DNA from: Littorina saxatilis
Lineage: Eukaryota; Mollusca; Gastropoda; Littorinimorpha; Littorinidae
Assembly: GCF_037325665.1 (NCBI RefSeq)
Contig: NC_090261.1
Location: 14,012,451 to 14,076,450, forward strand
Reading direction: 5' to 3'
Length of the DNA stretch: 64,000 bases
Each line of letters begins with the position of its first letter. Positions within the stretch are counted from its first letter, which is position 1. This document shows, one piece after another, positions 48,194 through 58,954 of the stretch. The position numbers were made by a program, and so were the translations under genes. Below the pieces are notes generated by a model, which worked only from the letters and a program-made list of their open reading frames with translations, had not been told where the DNA came from and did no database searches.

Positions 48194-48267
48194 ACCCCTG
48201 TCTTCGGTGTCGTAATTTAATGCTCCTCTGCCTGTGCTATATCCCCCCTTCCACCCGACCTTCCCAC
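48194..48267 (-). repeat. Inverted single copy of the 82-bp unit
   Basis: CCCCTGTCTTCGGTGTCGTA onward is the inverse of the 82-bp unit at 47490-47899, with a few differences. The whole 47490-48267 block is therefore an inverted-repeat structure around the hairpin array. Confidence 0.85.
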
Positions 48268-48559
48268 GTGTCAAAGTGGAAAGATACTCTTATCCAACGC
48301 AGAAGCCTGGCGCAAATCTGATCTGTGGTGATACGAGTATGCACGATTATTAACACGAAAAGGAAGGTTTGTTAAAACACGATGATGTTGTTTAAAAGTA
48401 TTCAGTTCATATCAAACTTCAATATCGATGGATCTGAGGGTCTAAGAATCTGTAGGCCTATCCTTAGACCAATGCTGCCAATGGTAGTCAGACCGATGAA
48501 AAGTGTGGTTTTAAAAGTAGACCATTTCGACTGCAGATGGCGCTCGTTGACAAGAAATC

Positions 48560-48960
48560 AGCTTAGTCTTCACATGTCTGTCTGTCTGTCTCTCTCCACC
48601 ACCCCCTCTCCCTCTCCGAAGGCTCTCTCGAGTCTCTCTCTCTCTCTCCCCCCCCCCTCTCTCTCCCCCACCTCTCTCACTCCCCCTCTCTCTCCCTTGC
48701 AAACACATTGCGTTTAGGATTGGCTTATGACCAATGGAATGGTGTCAGACACAGACAGACAGACAGACAGACTGACAGGCAAGCAAAAACAAAAGTTCAG
48801 GTATACCATCCCGACCCCCCCCCCCCCCCGACACACACACGCACGCACGCACACGCTCACACACACACTCACACTCACACACACGCCAACACACACACAC
48901 ACACTCACACTCACACACACTAACACACTCTGTGACACACGCTCACTATGTTTATCCTCT
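48560..48960. repeat. CT, CAGA and CA microsatellite cluster
   Basis: CT-rich 48585-48700, (CAGA)n 48750-48775, a C run 48815-48829 and CA-rich 48832-48920. Confidence 0.9.
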
Positions 48961-49259
48961 TTTCCTATTTCTCTCTCTTGCTCTGGGTTTTACAGTATTC
49001 TTTGTGAACTCAAATTTTGTGCAAGTGACAACAGTGCAAGACACGCAAACTACGTGCAGCAATCTCACATAATTATTGTTGAGTTTAAAAAAGAAAAAGA
49101 AAAAATAGAGCTTCGCCTGGCTGAACTTGTTCCATATAAGGAAATCAATTGTGACCGACCAATCGGATTGTGTTTTTGATAGGAAAGGAGAGGTTGATAA
49201 TGAATTATTCATAAGCACTGTTTGTCAACTAACCAATGAAATGGCAAGCTTTTTACACG

Positions 49260-50408
49260 TGACCTGAGATACCCGCGCTGGAGGACACGTTGGACGGTTA
49301 TCTTGTAAGTTTTCGGCCATTTTCTTGTTGTTTTCTAGCATTATTGTAGAAATGATTCTTTAAATTTTATACGCTGATAGTTTTGGCAACTGTTACGATA
49401 ACATTTTAGCCATTTGTGACGATATTAAGCGCATAACAGGTAAGAATGTTCTCAGCCAAGACTGAGCGCTTCTCTGCACACTAGCACAGCAAAAATGGAG
49501 ACACGTGTAATGTTAGGTTTATCCCGTCTTTTTCAACGTTTTATGCATTTCTCTTATTTTCAGTTCTTTGAATTTCAATTTACATCTTCATTCAGTCTTA
49601 GTCTGTTCAAATAGAAAGACATTGCCTTTTTGCATTTTTAGATATCATGCACAAATAACATTTGATGACTCAAGGGATTTGCTGTCGTCTGCTTGGTGCT
49701 AATAAAGCAATGCTTAGAGTTAGAGTACCGTCCACTTTTTTCCTCTAGAAATTTATGTGCAATCTTTTCATTTTACTTTCAAAGTTTTGAAGAAAATAGA
49801 CAGATATCGTGGCCCTTTTTGACAACAGACAAGAGCTATGAAAAGCTCTGGTGGTAACCTCGATTCAGTGAATGTTTCTCATTCAAGATTCTCTGTCTAG
49901 TCGATAATTTGTGTATTTATTGCCATGTTCTTTTTTGTTGCAGACACCAGAATGCAAGGATTCTATTATCTCAACAGCCAGTGTAGTAGTGTCTGCTCAC
50001 AAGATGGCCAGCCTGCCTACACAAGAGATGGTCATTCCTGTGGTGAACAACTGCCCTGTTTTTGGTGAACAATCATCCACCAGAGTACCGTGAACAAGTT
50101 TTAATGTGCCTGTTACATATGAGAAAAGTGAATTCCTGGGATTTCAGTGGACAAACTGTGCTATCATTTAAATGCTGAAAAACAAGAGAGAATAAGTGAT
50201 GACTGTGTTGACTACTTTCTGGATTTTGGCGGTTCCTCAGCTCGTTCTGTTGGAGTATTGTGCTTGTTCACTTCTTATTCTGTGACTCTTGCATTCACTG
50301 GATCAGTATCAGCATATCTGAACAGAGGACATTCGGTGAATTCTGGGAGTATGAGAGATCATAAACTCTGCAAAAAGGAATTGTGTAACTAGAGGACAAG
50401 TACTGTGC
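49260..50408 (+). ncRNA. Possible spliced transcript without a coding frame
   Basis: CGGTTATCTT then GTAAGTTTTC at about 49304 looks like a donor, and TTCTTTTTTGTTGCAG at 49928-49943 like an acceptor. The 49944-50408 region has unique, less A/T-rich sequence, and a SINE tail follows. The longest frame (SIISTASVVVSAHKMASLPT and on) matches nothing I know. Weakly supported. Confidence 0.2.
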
Positions 50409-50444
50409 AGATCAACAGAAGAACCGGAGAATGACTGAAACTGT

Positions 50445-50568
50445 GATCTCCCGAAAGCGGCGTACGGCTGCCTAAATGGCGGGATAAATAATGGTCATAC
50501 AAGTAACAACCCACTCGTGCAAAAACACGAGTGTACGTGGGAGTTTCAGCCAGTAAACGCAGAAGAAG
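50445..50568 (+). mobile_element. SINE family 1 tail fragment
   Basis: Only the tail of the 3758-4149 SINE is present: CCGAAAGCGGCGTACGGCTG to AACGCAGAAGAAG. No tRNA head. Confidence 0.7.
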
Positions 50569-51175
50569 GACTCAAACTATGAACTAAATTGTTCCGAACC
50601 AGCGGGCGTTTACAAGTGTAAATGACTCGGACCGCCAAATAAAATGACTTTGAAAGAGAGGACTCTGTGACACTAGTTGTGAAGAAGCGACTGAGCTGTT
50701 GAAGAGCATCAGAAGAGTGAGCCCTGGTTTCATCACACATACGGAGGACAGCCGTTTCAAGCACAAGTTGGGTGAGAAATCTTTTGTTGCTAACTCTGTT
50801 TTGCAAGACGAGTAGTTTAGAAAAATAAGAAAAAAAGCTAAACAAAATGAAAGAAAACAGAACATTTGGAATATACTCCTGAACCTTTCCGTAAATATTT
50901 GAGCTAATTCACGAGCCTTTTGTGTGGTTGAAAATTCAGAAAAATGGTATATGCCTGTGTTGCCCGTAGGTGACACGGTTTGAAATCATAATCCTAATTA
51001 AAAAAATTCTCGCTAGGTTTTGTTGAATTTTCTTTAAATGTTTGTTCAATGTGTTCCTTAAATACTTTGCAATATTGATTGACGTAGTTATTTGAACGGT
51101 TAATGAAGATTACAACTCGACTTGCTAAATGGGGTTGAGTTTTGTCTCGTCTCAGTGTTTGTTTTGGTGGTTGTC

Positions 51176-51355
51176 TCCCCCTCTCTCTCTCTCCCTCTCT
51201 CTCTCTCTCCCTCTCTCTCTCTCTCCCCCTCTCTCTATCCCCCCTATCTCTCTCTCCCCCCTCTCTCTTCTCTCTCTCTTCTCTCTCTCTTCTCTCTCTC
51301 TTCTCTCTCTTCTCTCTCTCCTCTCTCTTCTCTCTCTCCTCTCTCTCGTCACTCT
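51176..51355 (+). repeat. CT-rich microsatellite
   Basis: Imperfect (CT)n/(TCTC)n tract of about 180 bp. Confidence 0.95.
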
Positions 51356-51506
51356 CTCTTCAATCTGGGTACAGTTCTAAGCGCTTGTCGAAGAGCTGTC
51401 AACACAGGACTAACAGAAAAAAATAACATGTACAGACGGACATAAACCCTATCACACACTAGCAGACCCTCATAAACAGACAACAAACAACTGTTTAACA
51501 ATGTAT

Positions 51507-51734
<228 letters not shown>

Positions 51735-52314
51735 CAACGTTTTGCTTTTCTTTTCTGCTATTTTCTCGTCCTCTTATTCTGCACTCGCGTAATACATTAC
51801 TCATGATTACAAAGGTATAATTTGTTCATGCGCTATACTCACACACAAACACTGACACACGGACAATAAGGAATTAACGTTAAATTAGACTGGCATTGTA
51901 CATCTCAGAAACAAAGCATTGAAACTTGTACATTTGAAGAATAAAAGATTGAAATAAAATCATATTAGTTTATTGTGTAGACTTGCATTGTTGCTTCATT
52001 TGTCTAGTTTCTGTTTAACGTGTTCCTTGTCTTAGCCTAAAAAAAAATAGGTGTGGTTACGGTAACATAGCCCAAAAAAATAGGGTAGGAAGGTAGGCAA
52101 TCACTTTTTTTTTTGTTACTTTTTTTTCTAATGTGTACAAATTAAACCTACTTGACAGGGAAATAAGTGTGCGACTCGGGCGCTTTCGCTTTCATTGCGT
52201 TTTCTGCACTCGTTTACTTGGTTTTTTTTGTATTTTTTTGACAAATGTAATAACAAGTTATAGGGTCGGCCCCCCAAAATAGGGTAGGTCGGGTTACCGT
52301 AACCACACCTATTT

Positions 52315-53203
52315 TTGAGTCACTTGAGAAAAAGTGACTCTATGTAATCGGTCAGTGTTAGTCTGTCCGGCCGGCCGGCCGTCCGGCCGGCCGTCCGGCC
52401 GGCCGTCCGTAGACACCACCTTAACGTTGGACTTTTCTCGGAAACTATCAAAGCGATCGGGCTCATATTTTGTTTAGTCGTGACCTCCAATGACCTCTAC
52501 ACTTTAACGATGGTTTCGTTGACCTTTGACCTTTTTCAAGGTCACAGGTCAGCGTCAAAGGAAAAATTAGACATTTTATATCTTTGACAAACTTTTCTCG
52601 GAAACTATCAAAGCGATCGGGCTCATATTTTGTTTAGTCGTGACCTCCAATGACCTCTACACTTTAACGATGGTTTCGTTGACCTTTGACCTTTTTCAAG
52701 GTCACAGGTCAGCGTCAAAGGAAAAATTAGACATTTTATATCTTTGACAAACTTTTCTCGGAAACTATCAAAGCGATCGGGCTCATATTTTGTTTAGTCG
52801 TGACCTCCAATGACCTCTACACTTTAACGATGGTTTCGTTGACCTTTGACCTTTTTCAAGGTCACAGGTCAGCGTCAAAGGAAAAATTAGACATTTTATA
52901 TCTTTGACAAAGTTCATCGGATGTGATTGAAACTTTGTAGGATTATTCTTTACATCAAAGTATTTACATCTGTAGCCTTTTACGAACGTTATCAGAAAAA
53001 CAAGGGAGATAACTAGCCTTTTCTGTTCGGCAACACACAACTTAACGTTGGGCTTTTCTCGGAAACTATAAAAGTGACCGGGCTCAAATTTTATGTGAAC
53101 GTGACTCATTGTGTTGTGAATAGCAATTTCTTCCTGTCCATCTGATGCCTCATATAATATTCAGAACTGCGAAAGTGACTCGATCGAGCGTTTGCTCTTC
53201 TTG
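52315..53203 (+). mobile_element. GAGTCAC element with CCGG array and triplicated 160-bp unit
   Basis: Begins GAGTCACTTGAGAAAAAGTG (a hairpin around CACTTGAGAAAAAGTG) and ends GCGTTTGCTCTTCTTG. Contains a GGCCGTCCGGCC array (about 52367-52410), three 160-bp units (52431-52910) and a diverged part-unit at 53041-53100. Inserted into the T run of the TIR element around it. Non-coding; family unknown to me. Confidence 0.7.
52431..52910 (+). repeat. 160-bp tandem repeat, 3 identical units
   Basis: Units start at 52431, 52591 and 52751 with ACTTTTCTCGGAAACTATCA and end ATATCTTTGACAA. I see no difference among the three, implying a very recent amplification or a collapsed/expanded assembly. Confidence 0.95.
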
Positions 53204-53214
53204 TTTTTTTAGGC

Positions 53215-53610
53215 CCTATCCATAGCGTAGGTCTTTCTCTTGTCTCGACTTTTGCTTTTGCTATATCTATTAATTTGTTTCTTTGTTGTTCTGTTTTTGT
53301 ACTTGTCAGTCTTATCTGGTTCTGTTTCGTCTTGCGTTTTGTTTGGGCGTGTGTTCTGTTTTGTCTTGTATTGTCCCGTCTTTTGTATTGTCTTGTCTCG
53401 TCTTCTATTGTCTTGTCTTGTTTTGTCCTATTTTGTTTGGGCATGTCCTGTTTCGTCTGGTCATGTCATTTTTTATTTTTTTGTTTTGGTACCCTTTAAC
53501 TTTTTCTATCCTTTGACTTTGCTTATGTTTGGTGTCGTCTCGTCTCGTCTGGTGTCAAAAGGCCTATAGTCCTTTCTCGTCTTGTTTTGTGGTGGCCTGT
53601 CGTCTTGTCC
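53215..53610 (+). repeat. Degenerate TCTTGT/CGTCTT pyrimidine-rich simple repeat
   Basis: Imperfect TCTTGTC and TTTTGTC words throughout. The Leu/Val/Cys-rich frames here are artefacts of composition. Confidence 0.7.
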
Positions 53611-54225
53611 TGTCTGTGTAGTACGTGCCAAATGTGCACGTCTGTCTTGTCTTTGTACACGTGCCAAATGAGCACGACAACGCATCTCATCGGAGACCAA
53701 GGTAAGTGAAACTTCTATTAGTATCATCAGTATCGATACCAGTACTATCTTAAGCAGTATCGATATCATTATACACTGCGCGATCAGCGCAAGAAAATGA
53801 AATCGCCAAAGCCGTTACCTCCGGAGAGCTTCACAAAGTTTGAAGATCTTTGAAAGCGGCACGGTGGATTTCAAGAGCGCGGTGATTCGTAAACTTTGTG
53901 GAAAGAAGACGATTTACTAATCACGTCCTTGGGATACTTATCGCGTGTGTAACTAATATCCGCGGACCAAGCAGTGGGGTTATTTCGCGTTCTTGTAACA
54001 GTTATAAATATTTACTGTACGAGTGTAAACACGGATGACCCTTCAGTTCATTGGTTCATATTACTTTCAGGTTTATTTGCAGAATTTCTCTCGTCTTGTC
54101 ACGTAGTCTCAATGATTTTATCAGAAATCCATAGCATCATTATTTTAATCATCCTCAGTCATTAATCATCAACAAAATAAATTGTTTCAATCATTATTGG
54201 TGCTGTTGCGTGCGCGCGCGTGTTT

Positions 54226-54343
<118 letters not shown>

Positions 54344-54844
54344 AAACATGCATGCTCATGGAGATCTATCTTATTTCTGTCTTTCTTTCGGATGAAGAGG
54401 GTCTTCTACTTACATTCGATCTTTCAAGTATTTCCACGTTATATCTCTTTTGAATACGTCGGCTGTGGGTTTTGCACATAGGCAGTTGTACAAGGTGTCC
54501 GGCAACGTGAGATGTTTGTCCAGAACACCTGAGGTGTTTAGTTGATATCAAGGATAGATGAGGATGTCTTGAAGCAAGGCCGGAAGTGACTTCCTATCTA
54601 TTCTATTTGCTGAATGTAGTTTTGGTTTTCCTTTTCATCTGAAACTGACATCCTTGTTTATCCGACGATTTTCTTGTAACACTTTCCTTGCCTAGTTTCT
54701 GCCTTTCTTTAACAGCAGGGAATTATTTTGCACAATAATTTACGCATAGATCCGTGAGAAAGAATTAGGCTCGTTTAGTCGTTCAGTACAGGAAGCGGTG
54801 ATTCTTTCATTTACATAGCAAGTTGCATGATAGGTTGCAGGTTA

Positions 54845-55142
54845 GGCCTAAGAAAAAAAAAGGTGTGGTTACGGTAACCCGACCTACCCTATTTTTTGGG
54901 GCCGACCCTATAACTTTTTATTACATTTGTCACAAAAATACACACAAAAAAACAAGTAAACGAATGCAGAAAACGCAATGAAAGCGAAAGCGCCCGAGTC
55001 GCACACTTATTTCCCTGTCAAGTAGGTTTAATTTGTACACACTAGAAAAAAAAAGTTTAAAAAAAAAAGTGATTGCCTACCTTCCTACCCATTTTTTTGG
55101 GCTATGTTACCGTAACCACACCTATTATTTATTTTGGCCTTA
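54845..55142 (+). mobile_element. GTTACGGTAAC TIR element, copy 3
   Basis: Same orientation as copy 1: AGGCCTAAGAAAAAAAAAGG, GTGGTTACGGTAACCCGACC and the inverse end GTTACCGTAACCACACC. Confidence 0.85.
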
Positions 55143-55761
55143 AGTCATGGCACAACGCTCCGCCCCGGTTTTGTTGTTGTCGTCGTTGTTGTTGCGGACT
55201 AGAACACTCTGCGAACTGTTATAACTTATATCAAGGAGGGTAGGAACTGCATTTCGACCTAGGCCATCCTGTCTGTATTTCTACACCTGTCTTCTTAATC
55301 TTGCTATCGTCATGTTCATTAGGAGGTAGGGTTTCATTTTATACCGTACTGGCTCTGTTTGAATTTATAAACATGATATCGTCATTATTAGCTGATACAT
55401 TTAGCTTTTCTGTGTATCCAAACCTACCATAAAGTTGCAAGCAAAGTTGCGAGTGCTCGTTACAATTAGATTATAGCATGCTTGTGTGGCAATCCAGGCA
55501 AGCCATTTGGAGTATGGCGTCTTTTCAGATAAACGATCAATACAGAAAAAAAATTGTCTAGCCATTTGCGGTTTATTTTTGGCGAGATACACATGTCCTG
55601 ATTTAATTATTCAAAACTAGACCTGAGCATTTCTGTACCAAGGTATGACGGTATTCAATTATAAAAAAAACTAGCCGGTACCTCGGTACCCGGACACGTA
55701 AGCAATGACAAAATGGCAGGTAATAGTTACTCACATAAAGGACATCATGACATTAGCCATT

Positions 55762-56118
55762 GGTACTCCCCGCGGGTTAGGGGGAAGAATTTACCCGATG
55801 CTCCCCAGCATGTCGTAAGAGGCGACTAACTGATTCTGTTTCTCATTTTACCCTTGTTAAGTGTTTCTTGTATAGAATATAGTAAATTTTTGTAAAGATT
55901 TTAGTCAAGCAGTATGTAAGAAATGTTAAGTCCTTTGTACTGGAAACTTGCATTCTCCCAGTAAGGTAATACATTGTACAACGTTGCAAGCCCCTGGAGC
56001 AAATTTTTGATTAGTGCTTTTGTGAACAAGAAACAATTGGCATCTCCCCCCTTTCCTCGTCGCGATATAACCTTCGTGGTTGAAAACGACGTTAAACACC
56101 AAATAAAGAAAGAAAGAA
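55762..56118 (+). mobile_element. SINE-like element with AAAGAAAG tail
   Basis: Head TTGGTACTCCCCGCGGGTTA then CCCGATGCTCCCCAGCATG. The 3' end is CGCGATATAACCTTCGTGG, AACGACGTTAAACACC and AAATAAAGAAAGAAAG. A 3' fragment of the same family is at 13906-14112. No clear tRNA boxes. Confidence 0.7.
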
Positions 56119-56407
56119 TTAGCCATTGGTCATTGCCTGGCTTGTTATCGAAGTGCACACAGTAAATTTATACGGTATCCAAAAAAAGCTTGGGTCCTCA
56201 CGAACATGACGCTAACGAATTCGAATCGCAAAAGTACAGTACACGGATTGTAAATAATCTATTTCATTATTTTTGTGTGTGTGTACATATTAATTTAGCA
56301 ACTAAACACTTTTATTTTTGGTAAGTTTTATTTTTGGATATTTAGCTTTTGTGTGACTTTGTGATCATATTTGCGAAAAAATAAAATCTGGTATAAATTG
56401 TTGCAGG

Positions 56408-56945
56408 GTTTAAAGGTGGTCGTCTACATTTTTGCTTTTTTTCAATAATCTTATGGTTAGATTTCGCTAAAAAGTTATGTCAGATGATAAATGAACCATG
56501 GGGAAAAAAGTTATAGAAAAAAAAATATATGTAAAAAAAGATTTTATTTTTGGGTAGCGTGACTCACGCTTCCAATATTTTGTTTTCTGTTTGGTGAGAA
56601 CATGTGCTTTGCCTAAAAATACTGTCCAATCAAATTCATGTCACTATGCTTATAGCCACGCCCAAACAAGTGCAGCAACAGTTTGACACTGGAGCGCTGT
56701 CCACGCTTTTTTTTAAACGCACGAAATGCACGGGATTTGAGAGGAGTTTTGCGCTTGGCATTTTCCAAATAAGGATATCCTACTATGAGTACTACGCTGG
56801 AATACTACAATGAATTTTCAAACGGCTACACTGGCTTCGTCTTTCCTGATCGAAAGGGGGTGTATTGTTGATAATTGTAGATAATAGACTCTGCATTTTA
56901 ATGGTCAAATGGCTATTTCGGTATAAAAATGTAGACAAGGATAAC
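56408..56945. mobile_element. TIR element, GTCTACATTTTT family
   Basis: GGTGGTCGTCTACATTTTTG on the left and TATAAAAATGTAGACAAGG on the right are inverted (about 16 bp). About 540 bp, no transposase frame. Confidence 0.6.
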
Positions 56946-57269
56946 GGTGTATATATATAAACAAGATTTTTTTAATTGCATGTCATGTTTGAATATTAAT
57001 ATGATCATTCTCTGGTCTTGAAAAATATTGATGTATTGTAAAATGTTTTTGTGCATGTCGTTTTGTTTGAATGAAGTGTCCTTTGATGTATTTTCTACAG
57101 TTTGGTAACCCTAGCAGTAATAAAATTAATGTTTCAAAATACAATAAAGACGGTTCTTATGAGTTTATGCTTATGATTTATATGTTGTGATTGAGAACAA
57201 AATGTGTTTTAATTGAAGAAAACTATTATTTGCGTCATACATTCAAAAGCACTAAAACTTACGGTATTA

Positions 57270-57590
57270 AAGGCAAAAAAATAGGGTCGGTAGGTCGGGA
57301 TTTAAAAAAAAATTTTAAGTCTGTTTTTTGGCAAAATAACTTTTTTGTGTGTGTGTGTACTTTTGTGTTTTTGTGCCTGAAGAAGACCCTTAGGTCGAAA
57401 CGTCGCTGTTATTCGTTCCGTGTTCGTCATTTTAACGTGAGTACATTGCTTTTTGGTCTCTTTATTGTTCCCTCTCACGTGCAGTCGCCATTGTTTAAAA
57501 ATATGTGGGTTTTTTTAGAAAAAAAATTTAAAAAAAAAATCCCGACCTACTGACCCTATTTTTTTGCCTTTGTTACCGTAAACAGACTTT
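57270..57590. mobile_element. TIR element, AAAATAGGGTCGGTAGGTCGGG family
   Basis: The ~35-bp left end AAAGGCAAAAAAATAGGGTC and on is inverted at the right (GACCCTATTTTTTTGCCTTT). The interior holds CTGAAGAAGACCCTTAGGTC and GAAACGTCG. Probably related to the GTTACGGTAAC elements, since it shares GTTACCGTAA next to the right end. Confidence 0.75.
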
Positions 57591-58950
57591 TTTTCTCCCC
57601 TTATTCATGGCACGTTAACTGAATCAGAAGACAGTACAAAGCAGTCACAGAGTTTTGACTTAGAAGTCTTTGACAACATATTACAACAGACAAATACTGA
57701 AACGGTAATGATGGGATTAAAACATTAAGAAAAACTAATGTCAGCCTGGCTTACGGTGTCAGTAGATGTTGCTTGGGAAATGACCATTTAAAACTGAAAT
57801 GACGGTAATCTTATAAATGTATGGATAAGAAGACATTTCAAAACAGATAGTCTGCCAACGCTCCATATAAAGAATCTAAAACCAAGAAAGGTTAACATTT
57901 TTGGAAGGTAGGCCTATAATTCAGACATTTGCGCTAATCTTTTTCATGGGGAAAACAAGTCTAAAAATAAAGAGGCTGTTCTCTGGGAAAAAGAAATTAA
58001 AAGAAATACGGTTTCTAGGGGAGATTTGCTGCTGGCACCAAGAATCCTGTATCCTTTGCGACGTGACGAGAGAGAGAGAGGGTGTGTGTGTGAGAAAGAA
58101 TCAAGAGCGATTCTTCATACTGTTAATTGAGGTTGCTTTTGTTTGTCTGTTCATGTTTATTTGTTAGCTTGTTATGCTTTTTTGTGTGTGTGAGTGTGAA
58201 GTTTGTTTGTTCGATTGCCTTCATCAGGCGAGTTTGCTTGCATTAGTTGTCAGTGGTGTAGTATACTCATGAATATTATGTATAGCTTTTTCACTGTCGT
58301 GCTCATACTTTGACCGAGGTTTATCTTTCAGATGCGGACGTTTTCCACTTGACTTTTTGTGGTCTTGGTGCATTCCATCTTCCACTTTATTTTTGAATTA
58401 CTAATCGTCTTTATTTACAAGTTTTCGTTGTTTCCATCATCCTCGTTTTTGATTGTGCCTTTGTGTCTTATATCGCTGCTGGTTTTTTCCTGCTGTATTG
58501 TTTCTGCTACTGTGTGGTGTTTTTTTTTTAGTAACTTTGTGTGCGTGTTTGAGTGCTGCTGCGTTTAAATATTGCTCTATTGCGCCGCTACTCTTTCAGA
58601 ACTGCTTTTGTGTAAAAATTAGACTTCTTTTGTTTCTGCATTGCAATGGGTTTTTTTTCTCTTTTTCTTTGATTTTGACTTGTGCTACTGCGTGTTTGAA
58701 TGATTTTTTTTGTGCTGCATAGATTTTAGACCTGTTCAGCCCTGAAAATCCAACAAATAGTGTACTAGCCTTTGGTTAGTAATTCTAAAAATGTACTAGT
58801 TAGCCAGAGAGCAAACTTTACTAGCCAAACCAACAATATGTTTCAGCAATTTGGCGAGTAGATGAACATTTCTACTCGCCAGTTACATGTTTCTACTCGT
58901 CTGGATGGTTATTTTTAGTTAGTTTGGTACTTTAGAACCTGCTCCGAGAA
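57591..58950. other. Intergenic, no gene seen
   Basis: T-rich sequence with hydrophobic frames on the plus strand that reflect T-rich composition. No domain, no consistent exon signal. Confidence 0.5.
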
Positions 58951-58954
58951 CGGG

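Larger units (their letters stand above)
52034..53214 (-). mobile_element. GTTACGGTAAC TIR element, copy 2, interrupted
   Basis: Opposite orientation to copy 1. The left end AGCCTAAAAAAAAATAGGTG is intact. The right end is split in its T run: ACCACACCTATTTTT stops at 52314 and TTTTTTTAGGCC resumes at about 53204. Confidence 0.8.

Noticed and set aside
53240-53569. Hydrophobic plus-strand frames rich in Cys, Leu and Val
   Set aside because: Caused by the TCTTGT-type simple repeat; no start context, domain or exon signal.
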